Positions 36,201-44,170 of a stretch of 64,000 nucleotides of DNA are shown piece after piece. The DNA is taken from assembly GCA_008973525.1 (NCBI GenBank), contig WACJ01000045.1, positions 1,178,001 through 1,242,000 of the forward strand, read 5' to 3'. The notes beneath the pieces are model-generated. The model had not been told where the DNA came from. It saw nothing but the letters and a program-made list of their open reading frames with translations, and searched no databases. Numbering within the stretch: position 1 is the stretch's first letter; each line of letters begins with the position of its first letter. The stretch is from Stenopsyche tienmushanensis. Lineage: Eukaryota > Arthropoda > Insecta > Trichoptera > Stenopsychidae. Position numbers and translations under genes: made by a program.

Positions 36201-38260
36201 TCGTACGAGGAGACGGCTCGATTTCACTCGAGATGTGCCACTTTGTGGGACTCGCTTGCCAAAGACTGGATTGCTCCATTTTGGCGGATGAAATTAAACG
36301 AAAGTGACTCATCAAGTCGCCGATGAAATATAGGCGAATGATACATAACACTTTCGTGGCCGGTGATGCATATGTTGCATCATCATGAGTGGCCGCATGA
36401 TGCCACATATGTATCATGATTGCGCCGACCGTCCATATACTTCAGCTTCGTGTCCAGATTTACGCCTAGATATCTCACGTGGATTTTTCCAGGGGTTTTT
36501 AAGTTACAAAATCTAGTTATTTTCTTTACCATGCTCAGAGCGTTGAGAGTTGAGAATTAGCGTGTCCTTGCGGACATGGATATTGAATTCAGTTTTGGAC
36601 CTTGTTGTGCACTTTTGTTGAACGGGCTGGCATGTTCCCGAATAGCGGAACCAAAAAACAGCTCAGACCAGAGGAGGATCCCTATGTTACTTTGTCTCAG
36701 ATGTGAAGCGATGGACTCATGCCTCATCCCTTCGATTGAAACCTCATCACGCTGCTGTTTTTGTTACATTGTGAGCAAACGCGGCACCCATCTTGCGCAC
36801 ACCTTTCTCATGTCCAAATTTTCAGTCTACATGCGATGTACAGCAGCAAAAGTTAGATACTTGTCTCGGGCGCTTCATCATACCTTTGTTACGGCTCTGC
36901 CAGTTTGGTCAGTTGATGGACCGTGGAGTGATTTTTTTCGGAAACCGAATTGTTCTCTGTTGATGTGACTCGAAGTAAATTCATCTATTCCATTTAAGAT
37001 AAACCTCTCGAAAAATTTACTCATCGACTAAAGTAAGCTGATCAGCAACCGTCCATTTACATCAGCAATGAATGCAACATAAACATTAGTAATCAATGAA
37101 TACGATGAATGATACGTTCAATGGTCTGAACCTTTGATGCGGCCACGATAGTATTAAGCTTCAATAAATTGATTATTTTGTTCCTAAAATTGAAGACACG
37201 CATGTGTATTGTTTCTCTTCGCGAAGAAATGATCGAATATTGTGTGCTATCGACAGTGTTGAGGTTTATTTATTATATATACAAGATTGATTCGCGCTGC
37301 GCGGTCCAAGTAGATTTGTACAAACGATACGTATCTAGCGCAAGAGTAATTCATCGAATTTCATCGGAGACGAACGAAACGATCGATGAAAATATGATCT
37401 CTCGAAACGAACCGCACTCCTGTTCGAAGGGCGTTTTAATATAGTAATATCGGCGATAATGAAAGCTTCCTATCTTTCGGTATTAAAAAGGTGGAAGCGT
37501 TAATTATGTGTCGAGCACTTGACGTCCGAGTATATTGGCTGTCAAATAACTGTCGCGATAAGCTCATTATTGTCATTCCCCGCTGACGTGTCTCGTTTGC
37601 CTGTTGCAGCAAGTGGCCACCCCCACCGTCGTCAAGAAGATCCTGCGCCTGAAGCAGGAGAGCCCCGGGATGTTCGCCTGGGAGATCAGAGAGAGGCTGC
37701 TCAGCCAGAGGGTGTGCGACCCGCACTCGATCCCCTCCGTCAGCTCGGTCAACCGCATCCTGAGGAACGGCGGCGCCTGGAGCGACGACGTCCTCCAGCG
37801 CGGGGCTCCGGTCGAGCTCGCCTACGGCGGGGGCCCCTCTCTAGCGCGGGCGCCGGCCTATTTCGAGCGCCCGACGGGGAGAGCCCACGCCCACGCCCAC
37901 GCCTACGCGCACTCGCGCCTCGCCACCTCCTGGCTCCACCACCAGCTCCAGCTGGCGAGGAGCGCCCGCGGACCCCTCGCCGCGGACCCCCCGCCGCCCG
38001 TCCTCTGGCAGCCCCCCGGCATCGCGCCGCCCCGCTTCTCCCGCGCGCCGTCCCGAGACGGTTCCTCCGACAGGACGTCCGACGCCGGGGACGACGAGGA
38101 CGACGCGAAGCCGAGCGAGAGCGCCGGAAAGCGCAACCCCTACTCCATCGAGGAGCTGCTCAAGAAGCCGAGCAAACTGCCGAGGAGCGTCGTCCCGCCC
38201 GCCCCGGACGGCCTCCGTCAGCCACGGGGCGCGCTCGTCGCGGACCAGGAGCGCCTCTAG
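18197..38260 (+). CDS. Poxn: Pox neuro (paired-domain transcription factor), three coding exons
   Basis: Join of 18197-18209, 25804-26024 and 37610-38260 gives 885 nt, 294 aa plus stop. Seen: MPHTG followed by [10 protein letters not shown], the PAI helix-turn-helix half, the linker ending GSIGGSKTK, then the RED half starting [10 protein letters not shown] and ending near residue 131. There is no homeodomain. At residues 256-262 YSIEELL fits an octapeptide/eh1-like Groucho-binding consensus (inference). Known: Pox neuro is a nuclear DNA-binding protein that specifies poly-innervated (chemosensory) bristles and neurons in flies; the MPHT start and [15 protein letters not shown] C-terminus are what I remember of insect Poxn rather than Pox meso. 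The middle is low-complexity (His/Ala run near 37888, Pro-rich, then an acidic stretch). All three exons splice with GT-AG borders and continuous frame. Somewhat shorter than the fly protein. An upstream non-coding exon must exist, because the first coding exon has its own acceptor. Confidence 0.93.
18300..18415 (+). repeat. LTR-like repeat fragment
   Basis: Carries the core CCGAAAAGTGGACCGATTAA, TCCTCTTTTAGGGTCTTTTG and CGATCACGGAAGCAA of the 2622-3060 family. Both ends missing. Confidence 0.5.
18480..18660. repeat. Dispersed repeat shared with 29210-29330 (pogo-like)
   Basis: CTTGTATTGGGTTGTCGGACT and GGGGGTGTCGGATTAGACTGG recur at 29270-29320 in the same orientation. The DNA is associated with pogo-like ends elsewhere in the window. 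Confidence 0.5.
18703..19114. mobile_element. MITE with 23-bp perfect TIRs and TA duplication
   Basis: Starts CACTTGGGTCTGTTTTTATG and ends with the exact complement of its first 23 bp; TA sits on both sides (18701-18702, 19115-19116). 412 bp, non-coding, with internal repeats of TTATGCG. TA target and short TIRs fit a Tc1/mariner-type MITE. A fragment lies near 23955-24030. Confidence 0.85.
19430..20040 (-). mobile_element. Mariner element, family A copy 2 (3' truncated)
   Basis: Left terminus TCAGGTCAGTCCAAAAGTTC; the minus strand reads [20 protein letters not shown] and [20 protein letters not shown] and then [13 protein letters not shown], the mariner N-terminal half. No right terminus is visible; the coding N-terminus ends near 20024. 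Confidence 0.75.
20041..20868. other. Poxn intron 1 sequence, CpG-rich, no gene seen
   Basis: 20150-20690 is rich in CG dinucleotides and not obviously repetitive; short open frames on both strands lack domains. Possible intronic enhancer DNA. Confidence 0.35.
20869..21416 (-). mobile_element. Mariner element, family B copy 4 (internally deleted)
   Basis: Left end ATACCCATAGTGATTTTCG and right end CGAAAACCATTTTGGATT match copies at 11.0 and 12.07 kb. Minus-strand [17 protein letters not shown] resembles the first catalytic Asp region of mariner. Confidence 0.7.
22029..22385 (-). repeat. LTR-like repeat, copy 2
   Basis: 357 bp bounded by TGCCACGGGCGC and ATATAACA; reads TGTTAT...GGCA on the minus strand. 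Same family as 2622-3060. Confidence 0.5.
22386..24519. other. Poxn intron 1, no gene seen; CpG-rich unique DNA
   Basis: 22870-23830 and 24040-24330 have clearly raised CG dinucleotides. A fragment of the 18703 MITE (TTATACGGCTTTTTTTAA) is at about 23955-24030. No exon structure was found. Confidence 0.4.
24520..25344. mobile_element. Foldback/MITE-like element with ~180-bp inverted arms, TTAA at right end
   Basis: Left-arm sequence AAAAATACATCCTCCAAAG (24615-24633) and GACGCGGCAACTAAGCCGAC recur inverted at 25186-25290. The right end ATACCCCC is followed by TTAA (25345-25348); the left end is degraded. The interior (AAATGGCGACTGTTTAA) is shared with 29730-29760. Non-coding; probably a relative of TTAA-target transposons. 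Confidence 0.6.
25804..26024 (+). CDS. Poxn: Poxn exon 2, PAI subdomain of the paired domain
   Basis: Acceptor cag at 25801-25803; donor GTACTC at 26025. Encodes [10 protein letters not shown] through GSIGGSKTK, including [26 protein letters not shown] and [17 protein letters not shown], nearly invariant in Pax proteins. GC-rich third positions contrast with the AT-rich introns. An in-frame ATG at 25776 lies upstream of the acceptor, but the 18197 exon provides the canonical start. Confidence 0.95.
26474..26640 (-). repeat. LTR-like repeat, copy 3 (truncated)
   Basis: GCCACGGGCGCAATTGCGCT, CGACCCAGTCGAGAGTTGCA and TGATTGACTCTATCCG match copies 1 and 2; the other half is missing. Confidence 0.5.
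27140..27300 (+). repeat. LTR-like repeat fragment
   Basis: CAGCGGTCCTAAAATCGGACC and GATATGTACGATCACGGAAAT resemble the family core, diverged. 26641-27139 shows nothing recognisable. Confidence 0.4.
27370..27660 (-). mobile_element. Mariner transposase fragment (irritans-type), N-terminus
   Basis: The minus strand reads [40 protein letters not shown] and then KKILNDERK, the first helix-turn-helix of irritans mariner transposases. Continuation toward 27370 (VHRILTE-like) is shared with 480-605 and 36790-36840. Confidence 0.75.
27681..27694. repeat. (TG)n microsatellite
   Basis: Seven TG units. The neighbouring 27695-28540 is unique-looking, partly CpG-rich, with no gene seen. Confidence 0.7.
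28545..29330 (+). mobile_element. Pogo/Tigger-like element remnants
   Basis: GGAAACAGATTTAATGCA, ACCTGCGGTAATCCGACAAA and GGACTATAGAGTACTG recur inverted at 40068-40200; GTCGGACTATGCAGTACTTT occurs at 28557. Encoded frames are fragmentary. The right part (29210-29330) matches 18480-18660. Confidence 0.5.
29640..29860. repeat. Fragment of the 24.5-25.3 kb foldback repeat
   Basis: AAATGGCGACTGTTTAA, then ATTTTTGACACAAATCTG, parallel to 24995-25035. No termini seen. Confidence 0.4.
29900..30525. other. Poxn intron 2 unique segment, no gene seen
   Basis: 30000-30190 is less AT-rich and non-repetitive (TCAGCGCGCCGCTCGCAGGG); candidate conserved non-coding DNA upstream of the tentative mini-exon. 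Confidence 0.3.
30526..30582 (+). CDS. Candidate alternative first coding exon in Poxn intron 2 (tentative)
   Basis: A 19-codon segment, [19 protein letters not shown], starts at ATG 30526 after an in-frame TAG (30508-30510) and ends exactly at a donor-like CAG|GTTAGT. It ends in phase 0, the phase needed to join Poxn exon 3 (37610). That join would give a protein with only the RED half of the paired domain. The surrounding 29.95-30.6 kb is not recognisably repetitive. This is inference only: a short ORF with a donor can arise by chance, and no promoter or transcript evidence is available. It could instead start an unrelated gene whose later exons I do not see. Confidence 0.2.
30920..31190 (+). 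repeat. Two tandem units of a ~130-bp repeat
   Basis: TATAAAAATCAATGTTTGTT, CGTATTTAATACGCTGCCAT, and TTGCAATAAAACTTTTCCAA recur in each unit; the same units occur inverted at 32722-32992. Possibly Helitron-associated; the class is not established. Confidence 0.55.
31191..32721. other. Poxn intron 2, no gene seen
   Basis: AT-rich. A 107-codon frame at 31634-31957 is hydrophobic but has no family signature or splice context. Confidence 0.5.
32722..32992 (-). repeat. Two tandem units, inverted copy of the 30920 repeat
   Basis: GAACGGTATGGCAGCGCATAA appears twice (as GAACGGTATGGCAGCGTATAA in the second unit), the complement of the 31.0-kb units. Confidence 0.55.
32993..34210. other. Poxn intron 2, no gene seen
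   Basis: Mixed AT-rich and moderately GC sequence; short frames at 33625-33952 lack domains. Confidence 0.5.
34211..35194. mobile_element. Mariner element, family A copy 3, rearranged
   Basis: The left end TCAGATCAAAAGTTCGTGCG lacks part of the family terminus; the right end is CGCACGAACTATTGGACTGA. Plus-strand [19 protein letters not shown] (35020-35090) is the transposase N-terminal region, in the opposite orientation to copy 1 relative to the right end. Inside, 34539-34600 and 34610-34670 are near direct repeats of ~62 bp. Confidence 0.6.
35195..36399. other. Poxn intron 2, CpG-rich unique block, no gene seen
   Basis: 35500-36340 is clearly richer in CG dinucleotides. Two minus-strand frames (35603-35884) overlap in different phases, arguing against coding. 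Candidate regulatory DNA. Confidence 0.4.
36400..36600 (-). mobile_element. Non-LTR reverse transcriptase fragment
   Basis: The minus strand reads [20 protein letters not shown], the 'YLGV.LD' motif common to R1/jockey/I-type reverse transcriptases. No ends visible; surrounding frames are broken. Confidence 0.5.
36750..36850 (-). mobile_element. Mariner transposase fragment (irritans-type)
   Basis: The minus strand has [21 protein letters not shown] sequence with stops, matching the fragments at 296-605 and 27370-27660. 36851-37609 holds no other recognised element. Confidence 0.55.
37610..38260 (+). CDS. Poxn: Poxn exon 3, RED subdomain and C-terminus
   Basis: Acceptor ttgcag (37604-37609); the exon starts in phase 0 with CAAGTGGCC (QVA) and stops at TAG 38258-38260. 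RED residues [19 protein letters not shown] and [11 protein letters not shown] are clear. After residue ~131 comes low-complexity sequence with a His/Ala run, Pro-rich and Arg-rich segments, an acidic DDEDDAK stretch and the YSIEELLKK motif 38 residues before the end. A polyadenylation signal AATAAA is at 38387-38392. Confidence 0.93.
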   Translation, partial: QVATPTVVKKILRLKQESPGMFAWEIRERLLSQRVCDPHSIPSVSSVNRILRNGGAWSDDVLQRGAPVELAYGGGPSLARAPAYFERPTGRAHAHAHAYAHSRLATSWLHHQLQLARSARGPLAADPPPPVLWQPPGIAPPRFSRAPSRDGSSDRTSDAGDDEDDAKPSESAGKRNPYSIEELLKKPSKLPRSVVPPAPDGLRQPRGALVADQERL

Positions 38261-38386
38261 GCCCGACCTCCTCCCCTGTAAATAGTCCCCTCGGATCTCG
38301 CACCGAACCGCACGAGATTCGCCGATTCTTTGTATTTATATTTTCATCGTACCCTTATTGTAAAAAAATATTTTATAGGAAATGTT

Positions 38387-38392
38387 AATAAA
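38387..38392 (+). terminator. Poxn: Poxn polyadenylation signal AATAAA
   Basis: Canonical AATAAA 127 nt after the Poxn stop codon, in an AT-rich 3' trailer; the first good signal downstream of the gene. Confidence 0.6.
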
Positions 38393-40020
38393 TATAGATA
38401 TTAAAATAAGCATTAAAACATACAACAGCGTTTCTTCTTCGCCATAAGCGGGACTCCCCGTCGAAAAGACGACAGACTACATGCTACAATTCCTGCGAAT
38501 CAAACCTGCCAAACATCATACGGAAGAGATCGAAGAAGTTAAGAAATTGAGACGATGTCAAAATATTTAGATCTAAAATTATAACTTAATGCATAATTCG
38601 GGGAGATAGCCATCAGATGACTTAAATAAAAATATTAATATATCATAAAAAAAACAATGAGATTTTTCTTATATTTATAGATTGAGTGACCAGACTAGAT
38701 TCCGAAGGATCATTGATGATGTTTTAACACTTTGACGCACACAGCCGTCAAATACCGTCATGCATCATTTCAATACTTGCTTATTACATCAGATAAATAC
38801 ATATATTCATACGGTCTTTGTGAACACTTCAAATCTCATCAATTTTAAGTGCCTCATAAACCCTCAAACGTTTTTAAATAAGATAAATTCATTTTGCTGA
38901 ATAATTCGATTTTTACGATACACCGACTTGGAATACATACACGTTATATAAACATCAACTCCTTTCACTATATCATATTCAATTCACATATGCGTAAAAC
39001 GATTCCGAGGTTTACAAATTGTCATATTCTTATGTAATGTCAAGTAGATTTCAAAAAATATTGAGATTTTTGAATTGTAGAACGACCAATAATGACAGGA
39101 TGTCAATAATAAGACCACTGGTTGACATGGTTGTTTCGAATTTTCAAAATATGTGTATTCTCCATCGGAAGAAATTTCTTTAGATGAATCTTCTCTTTTT
39201 CGTTGAGGGCGATTGTGGTTACGGCAATACATGAAAGTGAAGAAAGCTAAGTATGTCATCAAATTGAATGATTTGTGTTTCCCAAATGGATACATTCATA
39301 ATCTAGAGATCCAAATGGGATGAATATTTTATAACGAAACTAGGGGAACCAAAATCGATGACTGTAAGATTGATGAATCTATTTTTCTACACAAAGGTCA
39401 TCATGTTTTTTTTTTTTGGACAATTTTTATCTAAATATTTAATTGTGTACTAAATTATTAGAATAAACGACGCACACAACAAAGTGTAAACTCTTTTTTA
39501 TATAATTTTGTAAATGTGCACTTTTTTGTAAATTGTGGCTAAATTTTATTTTATTAAATTATTGTATAATTTTCGCAAATTTGTAAATCTCGAAATCGCC
39601 CCACATAAAAAATGTTGAATAAAATACAATCCATGAAAGCAATTGTTTTACAAAGAGATAACAACAAAAGACTACTTTGTAGCTAGCATGAAATAGTTAA
39701 AAAACTTAAAAAATCGTTTTGGAATACGTTTGATTGCAGGTTTTCATTTTTTATAAATGCAATGGCCGTTGTGTTTATGACGTTAATTCTATAATTACAA
39801 GTACTCCTTTCTAAAAATAAAAAAAACGGACTATACTCTATAAGTATATAAAAATATATATACTCTTTTAAAAACGAAATAACTACAAGGTTACGAACTC
39901 TTAAATTTGAGTACATGTTATAATTTTACCTTTAATTTTAACTATTTCTATATGTGAAATCCTATTATTGGCTTGTAATATTTCTAATCTACAGCTAATT
40001 ATACATGTAAAGCTGTTGGG
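38393..40020. other. Intergenic, no gene seen
   Basis: AT-rich. The 103-codon minus frame at 38984-39295 has no recognised family. Confidence 0.5.
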
Positions 40021-40026
40021 TTTCCA

Positions 40027-40057
40027 CAAATAAATAAATAAATAAATAAATAAATAA
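40027..40057. repeat. (AAAT)n microsatellite
   Basis: About eight AAAT units, next to a pogo-like end at 40068-40140. Confidence 0.8.
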
Positions 40058-40067
40058 GGGGCCAGTA

Positions 40068-40360
40068 CTCTATAATCCGTCAACGCCTTGCAAAACGTCT
40101 GTCGGATTACCGTAGGTCTACTGTATATCATTTGCTTCAAAATGCATTAAATCGGTTTCCATGTCAGGAAGTGTTACTGAATTTAATTTTAAGCTTTACT
40201 TTTGCGTTATTCTATATCCAATGTCATTTAATTTCAGACATTATCTAATAATAATACTGTTTTTCATTCATTAAAGTATAATAAATTATTTTTAAAAAAA
40301 TTAATTAATACTTTTCAAGCGCGGAAAATCCGCACCCGGATAATCGAGAGTACTATATCT
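40068..40360 (-). mobile_element. Pogo/Tigger-like element remnant
   Basis: CAGTACTCTATAATCCGTCA and GTCTGTCGGATTACCGTAGG are the complement of 28840-28910; CCGGATAATCGAGAGTACTA at 40337 resembles the terminus at 8450. Confidence 0.5.
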
Positions 40361-40972
40361 ACTTTTTCTTATTCGTGAGTGCCCTCTATGAATAGTGTGC
40401 AAAAGCAATATATCCAAGAAACAAACCTTTTCTCGATTACTTATAATTTACATTTCAAAATATATAGATTGACGCAGCAGTTCTTAAACTGGGGTCTATG
40501 AAAATAAAAATATTTTTTTTCTATACTTCAACATATTTTCATGGAATTATTTACAAAAAATAATATAAGAAAATTTATTTTGACCAAGATTCGAATAAGA
40601 AATGTTTGTTTGCTTGAAAATTTAAATAAGGATTGGGATGAGTTCCACAAAAAAAAAAAAATTCAAGAGATCCGAGAGAAAAATTTTGTTCAAAAGGTCC
40701 ACTATTAAAAACATGTTTTTATACATACAAACAAAACATATAAACGAAGGCACTCATAAAAGTTTGGTAACATAAAAGATATGTAAAAATCATAAGGTTA
40801 TTTTATAGTATTAAATTTTGACTATTTCAATAGGTATGTAAAACAATCTAACCAAGAACTATGTTGAAATTGTGAGAACACCATCTTTTGGGTAAAATAT
40901 AACATGCTCATTTGGAAAACAATTCTATTCACTCAAATGGGTTTGCTTCAAGGCCAAGGGTCAATTCCAATA

Positions 40973-41168
40973 CAGTGGAACCTCGGATAATAACCTGCAC
41001 GATGTCATTATATTTCTTGATGATCTTCTTCACCTCCCACAGTGATGGCCTCTTTCTTCTTTCCAACGCGCAATTTCTTCATCGGCATTTTTAATATTAA
41101 ATATTTAACCTTTACACTTACAATAAATAAAATAAACTTTGTGCAACTTGTAACCTGAGGTTCCACTG
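40973..41168. mobile_element. Pogo-like MITE, TA duplication
   Basis: Left CAGTGGAACCTCGGATAA; right complement CAGTGGAACCTCAGGTTAC; TA on both sides; 196 bp. On the minus strand it keeps MPMKKLRVGKKKEAITVGGE, like the N-terminus of Tigger/CENP-B-type transposases, so it is an internally deleted copy. Confidence 0.75.
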
Positions 41169-42194
41169 TATTGGGATTCGATGATTTTGAAATTTGATCC
41201 GGTCTCATCTTTCTTAAATAATATATCTTTAATCCTTCCATGGCTACGGTGTTTATTAATAAACATGTTTTGTTATCATTTTCTCTCCTTTGATCGCGCG
41301 CAAGCAAGATGTACTACAGAGATAAACACTGATACCCTGATGTGATTGTTGGACTCTCTGCTTTCGTGTATTCTTAATTTCCTGTTTGTTCTAAAATTGT
41401 ATTATTTTTCAAGTTAAATCATTTCACACATAAAATAATCTTTTCTCTTTTAATTTTAAAACAAAATAATATAATGATCTTTAATAAATAAAATCTAAAA
41501 AATATTATTCGGAGTCCTGATAAAATATTCTATAATTTCGTAGTCATCCAAATGTGATATTTAGGTTTTAGTAGGGATTCGTTAATAAGCAAATTTGTCA
41601 TATCTGGGGTTGATAAAAAAAACTCGTTAAGGAAAAAAGTTACCGTTTGGTAAGCATTTTGGGCAAATGGAAACATTTGTTTGAACACAACAATACCAAT
41701 CAATGTTGAGTGATTTTTTACAGCCACAATTGACAATATTGATGTCAAAAATAAAACATCTAGGCGACCTTTATCATTTCAGTACACGCATTGATACATT
41801 TACCAGCATAATCATATAATTGTTTACAACGTTTGGCTCAAATGTCATCTGATAATAAACAATTTACAAGCAAAAAATGAATATTTTTTAAAACCTTTTA
41901 TGACGGAATCAATAAATGATGTCACTTGATTCAAAAAATATTTCCACGTTAAATTATTTTCCACACTATTACAATGATCCGGTCAGATTGGAGGCTTAAT
42001 AAATAATAGATATGATTAAAAGAATATGTAAATATTTTATTTACAATTTTTTTGAATCGCTTACATAAATATAAGTAAAAATATAGTAAATGTTCAAAAC
42101 ATAAAAGTACAGAAAAGAATTGGATTTTGCATTATTGGAATAGATAAAATTCAACATAATATTTCGCCGTATTTACAAAGTTATATTTTATTAT
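41169..42194. other. Intergenic, no gene seen
   Basis: AT-rich; a 72-codon minus frame at 41530-41748 is not recognisable. Confidence 0.5.
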
Positions 42195-43369
42195 CTACTT
42201 TCTATATTTTAGTCTTTTGCTGTGCCATAGGATTACGTCGATGGCACATTTTAAAATTTCACAGTGGGCACGATGGAATTTTAAAAATATGCCAGCGTAA
42301 TCTCTCCGGAGGATTTTTTCCATAAAATCCTCACATTCGCTTCTGAGACCGAACAGAAGAGCACATTTCGACATGCCCGATAAGAAAAATTGCATTGCAC
42401 ATAAGAACATCCATCACTAATTTAAATGCAAAACTTCCGCAACGGCTCTAGTTTATTCAAATTCAATTCATATTTGACTCTATACAATAATTTCGATTGC
42501 AAAAATTAAGAATGAAAAGATACCTTCCATTTCAGTCTTCGCCGAAACGATCGATAATGCTTCGATTATAAAATGTAGATAAAAAACAAACAACTCATCG
42601 CGAGTCACGAGCAGTCGCAGTAAGAAGGGTGTTCTCAGAGCTTCCCTCGGAACGGACCGGCAACCTGAGATAGACACTGGAAGTTCACCTGTAAATTGAA
42701 TCAAAACATATCATCAAAATATGCTTGTTGAGCTTCAACAGTAAAATTTAACTCCCGCCGATTCAGACTCTCGGAGCTATTCAGTTTCCGCTGTCGGACT
42801 TACGAGATTTTCGCAATCCAGTCTTCCGCCGGTTGCAAAATATCAGAAGTCTCCTTTCTCCTCCTCCTCCGCCTTCTTCAGAACAAGATTAACATACACA
42901 TGAAATATAAGCGACAATATTCTCTTTTCACAAACTCAATTATGCTCTGAATCCTTCATAAAATGCAATTTAAAAGGTAAATATCACTATATTGCATCAC
43001 ATATTGAAACATGGTCAGGAAGTAATTGCAAATAACATAAATGGATAATCAGAATGATATTATTCTATAAGAGACAATTTTCTGAATAAAAATGTATGGA
43101 TCTGCAAAATTTTTCTTCTTCCCATGCAGCCGAGCGATCACCGTTATCCACCTTCGAGAGAGTTATTTTCCGGTCGAGGTAATTTCTTCTCTTTCGGCAT
43201 CATCAAATCGGTACACCGCGCCAACGGTTCGATCTTGCCAACGACCTAGAATATAAAAGCTCAAAAAGATTTCCGCATTTACAGCTTCAAAATAGAATCC
43301 TAATAGACAAATAATCGGAAATGTAGACACCCCAGGATCCAGCGATGTGATGATATATGCTGTGAAAAA
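42195..43369 (-). pseudogene. Degraded multi-exon hydrophobic gene, possibly odorant-receptor-like
   Basis: Three minus-strand segments look like exons: 43369-43246 (acceptor ttgcag; FFTAYIITSLDPGVSTF then a hydrophobic helix), 42688-42524 (acceptor atttacag, donor GTATCT; LLVTRDELFVFYLHFIIEAL) and 42424-42195 (acceptor aattag; IFLIGHVEMC in one frame, then FLKFHRAHCEILKCAIDVI in another). The tyrosine/histidine spacing and the H-x-E-I-L-K-C-A helix recall insect 7tm_6 odorant receptors, but the match is loose. The third segment needs a frameshift, and no N- or C-terminal exons are visible, so if real it is a relic. A chance set of open frames is the alternative. Confidence 0.25.
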
Positions 43370-44025
43370 CTGCAAAAAATGCAGTTTTAAATAGTCACAA
43401 TTAAATTCGATGATAATTCTAATCGTTGTCTGTCTTTTGAACAAACGTTTAAAAGAATTTTTTTTTTTTAAAAAACATCAACATAGATTCCGATAACAGA
43501 TCTATAGTATATAAATATCATTTGAAAATGTAGAAAGCATCAAATTTACTGTTAGAAACAATTTTTGGGTGATTGAGCTGACAGCAAACTACCCAAAACT
43601 AGAATCTGCTGCGACAGGACTGGTGAGCATTAAAATAATAAATGTTGATATATGCTCCTAAACGGACTTTGCATATCAATAAATTGCAATGATTTTTTAA
43701 ATTGAATATATCTACATAAACCAAAAGTTGTTAATTTTAGACAAAAAAGTCATCAAACAGAGGTTATCGACTTGGCGGACATAGAAAATAAATATCTAAT
43801 GTGATAGCGATGTTTCAATGATAATAAAAGAAAAATGAAAAAATTCAATGACCCCTCAGCACCAACTCAAAAATTTCTATTCCAACAAGACAATCTAACA
43901 GTGACGAAATTCCAGCCGATAGAAATATTTTCATGCGCCGACATCTGAACAATGAGCAATTTTTTACAATCATAGTTGACGAAACCCCTTCTTCGATATT
44001 CCTTTAATTCATCGCGTGCAGATTA

Positions 44026-44031
44026 TTTATT
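44026..44031 (-). terminator. RBM5: Polyadenylation signal for the RBM5/10-like gene
   Basis: AATAAA on the minus strand, about 140 nt downstream of the stop codon, in AT-rich sequence. Confidence 0.5.
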
Positions 44032-44170
44032 TGAGAAAAAATATAAGGCATAAAAGCGAGAAAAATATGATAGATGAATATTGCAGGTTTATCGAATGAC
44101 TGCACTTTACGAGGAACCGAGACCGGCGGAAGGGACGCGGGCGCGGATCGTCGCTTCGAAATCTCACCGT

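Noticed and set aside
37519..38388. 289-codon frame overlapping Poxn exon 3
   Set aside because: Out-of-frame shadow; the RED domain lies in the other frame with a proper acceptor.
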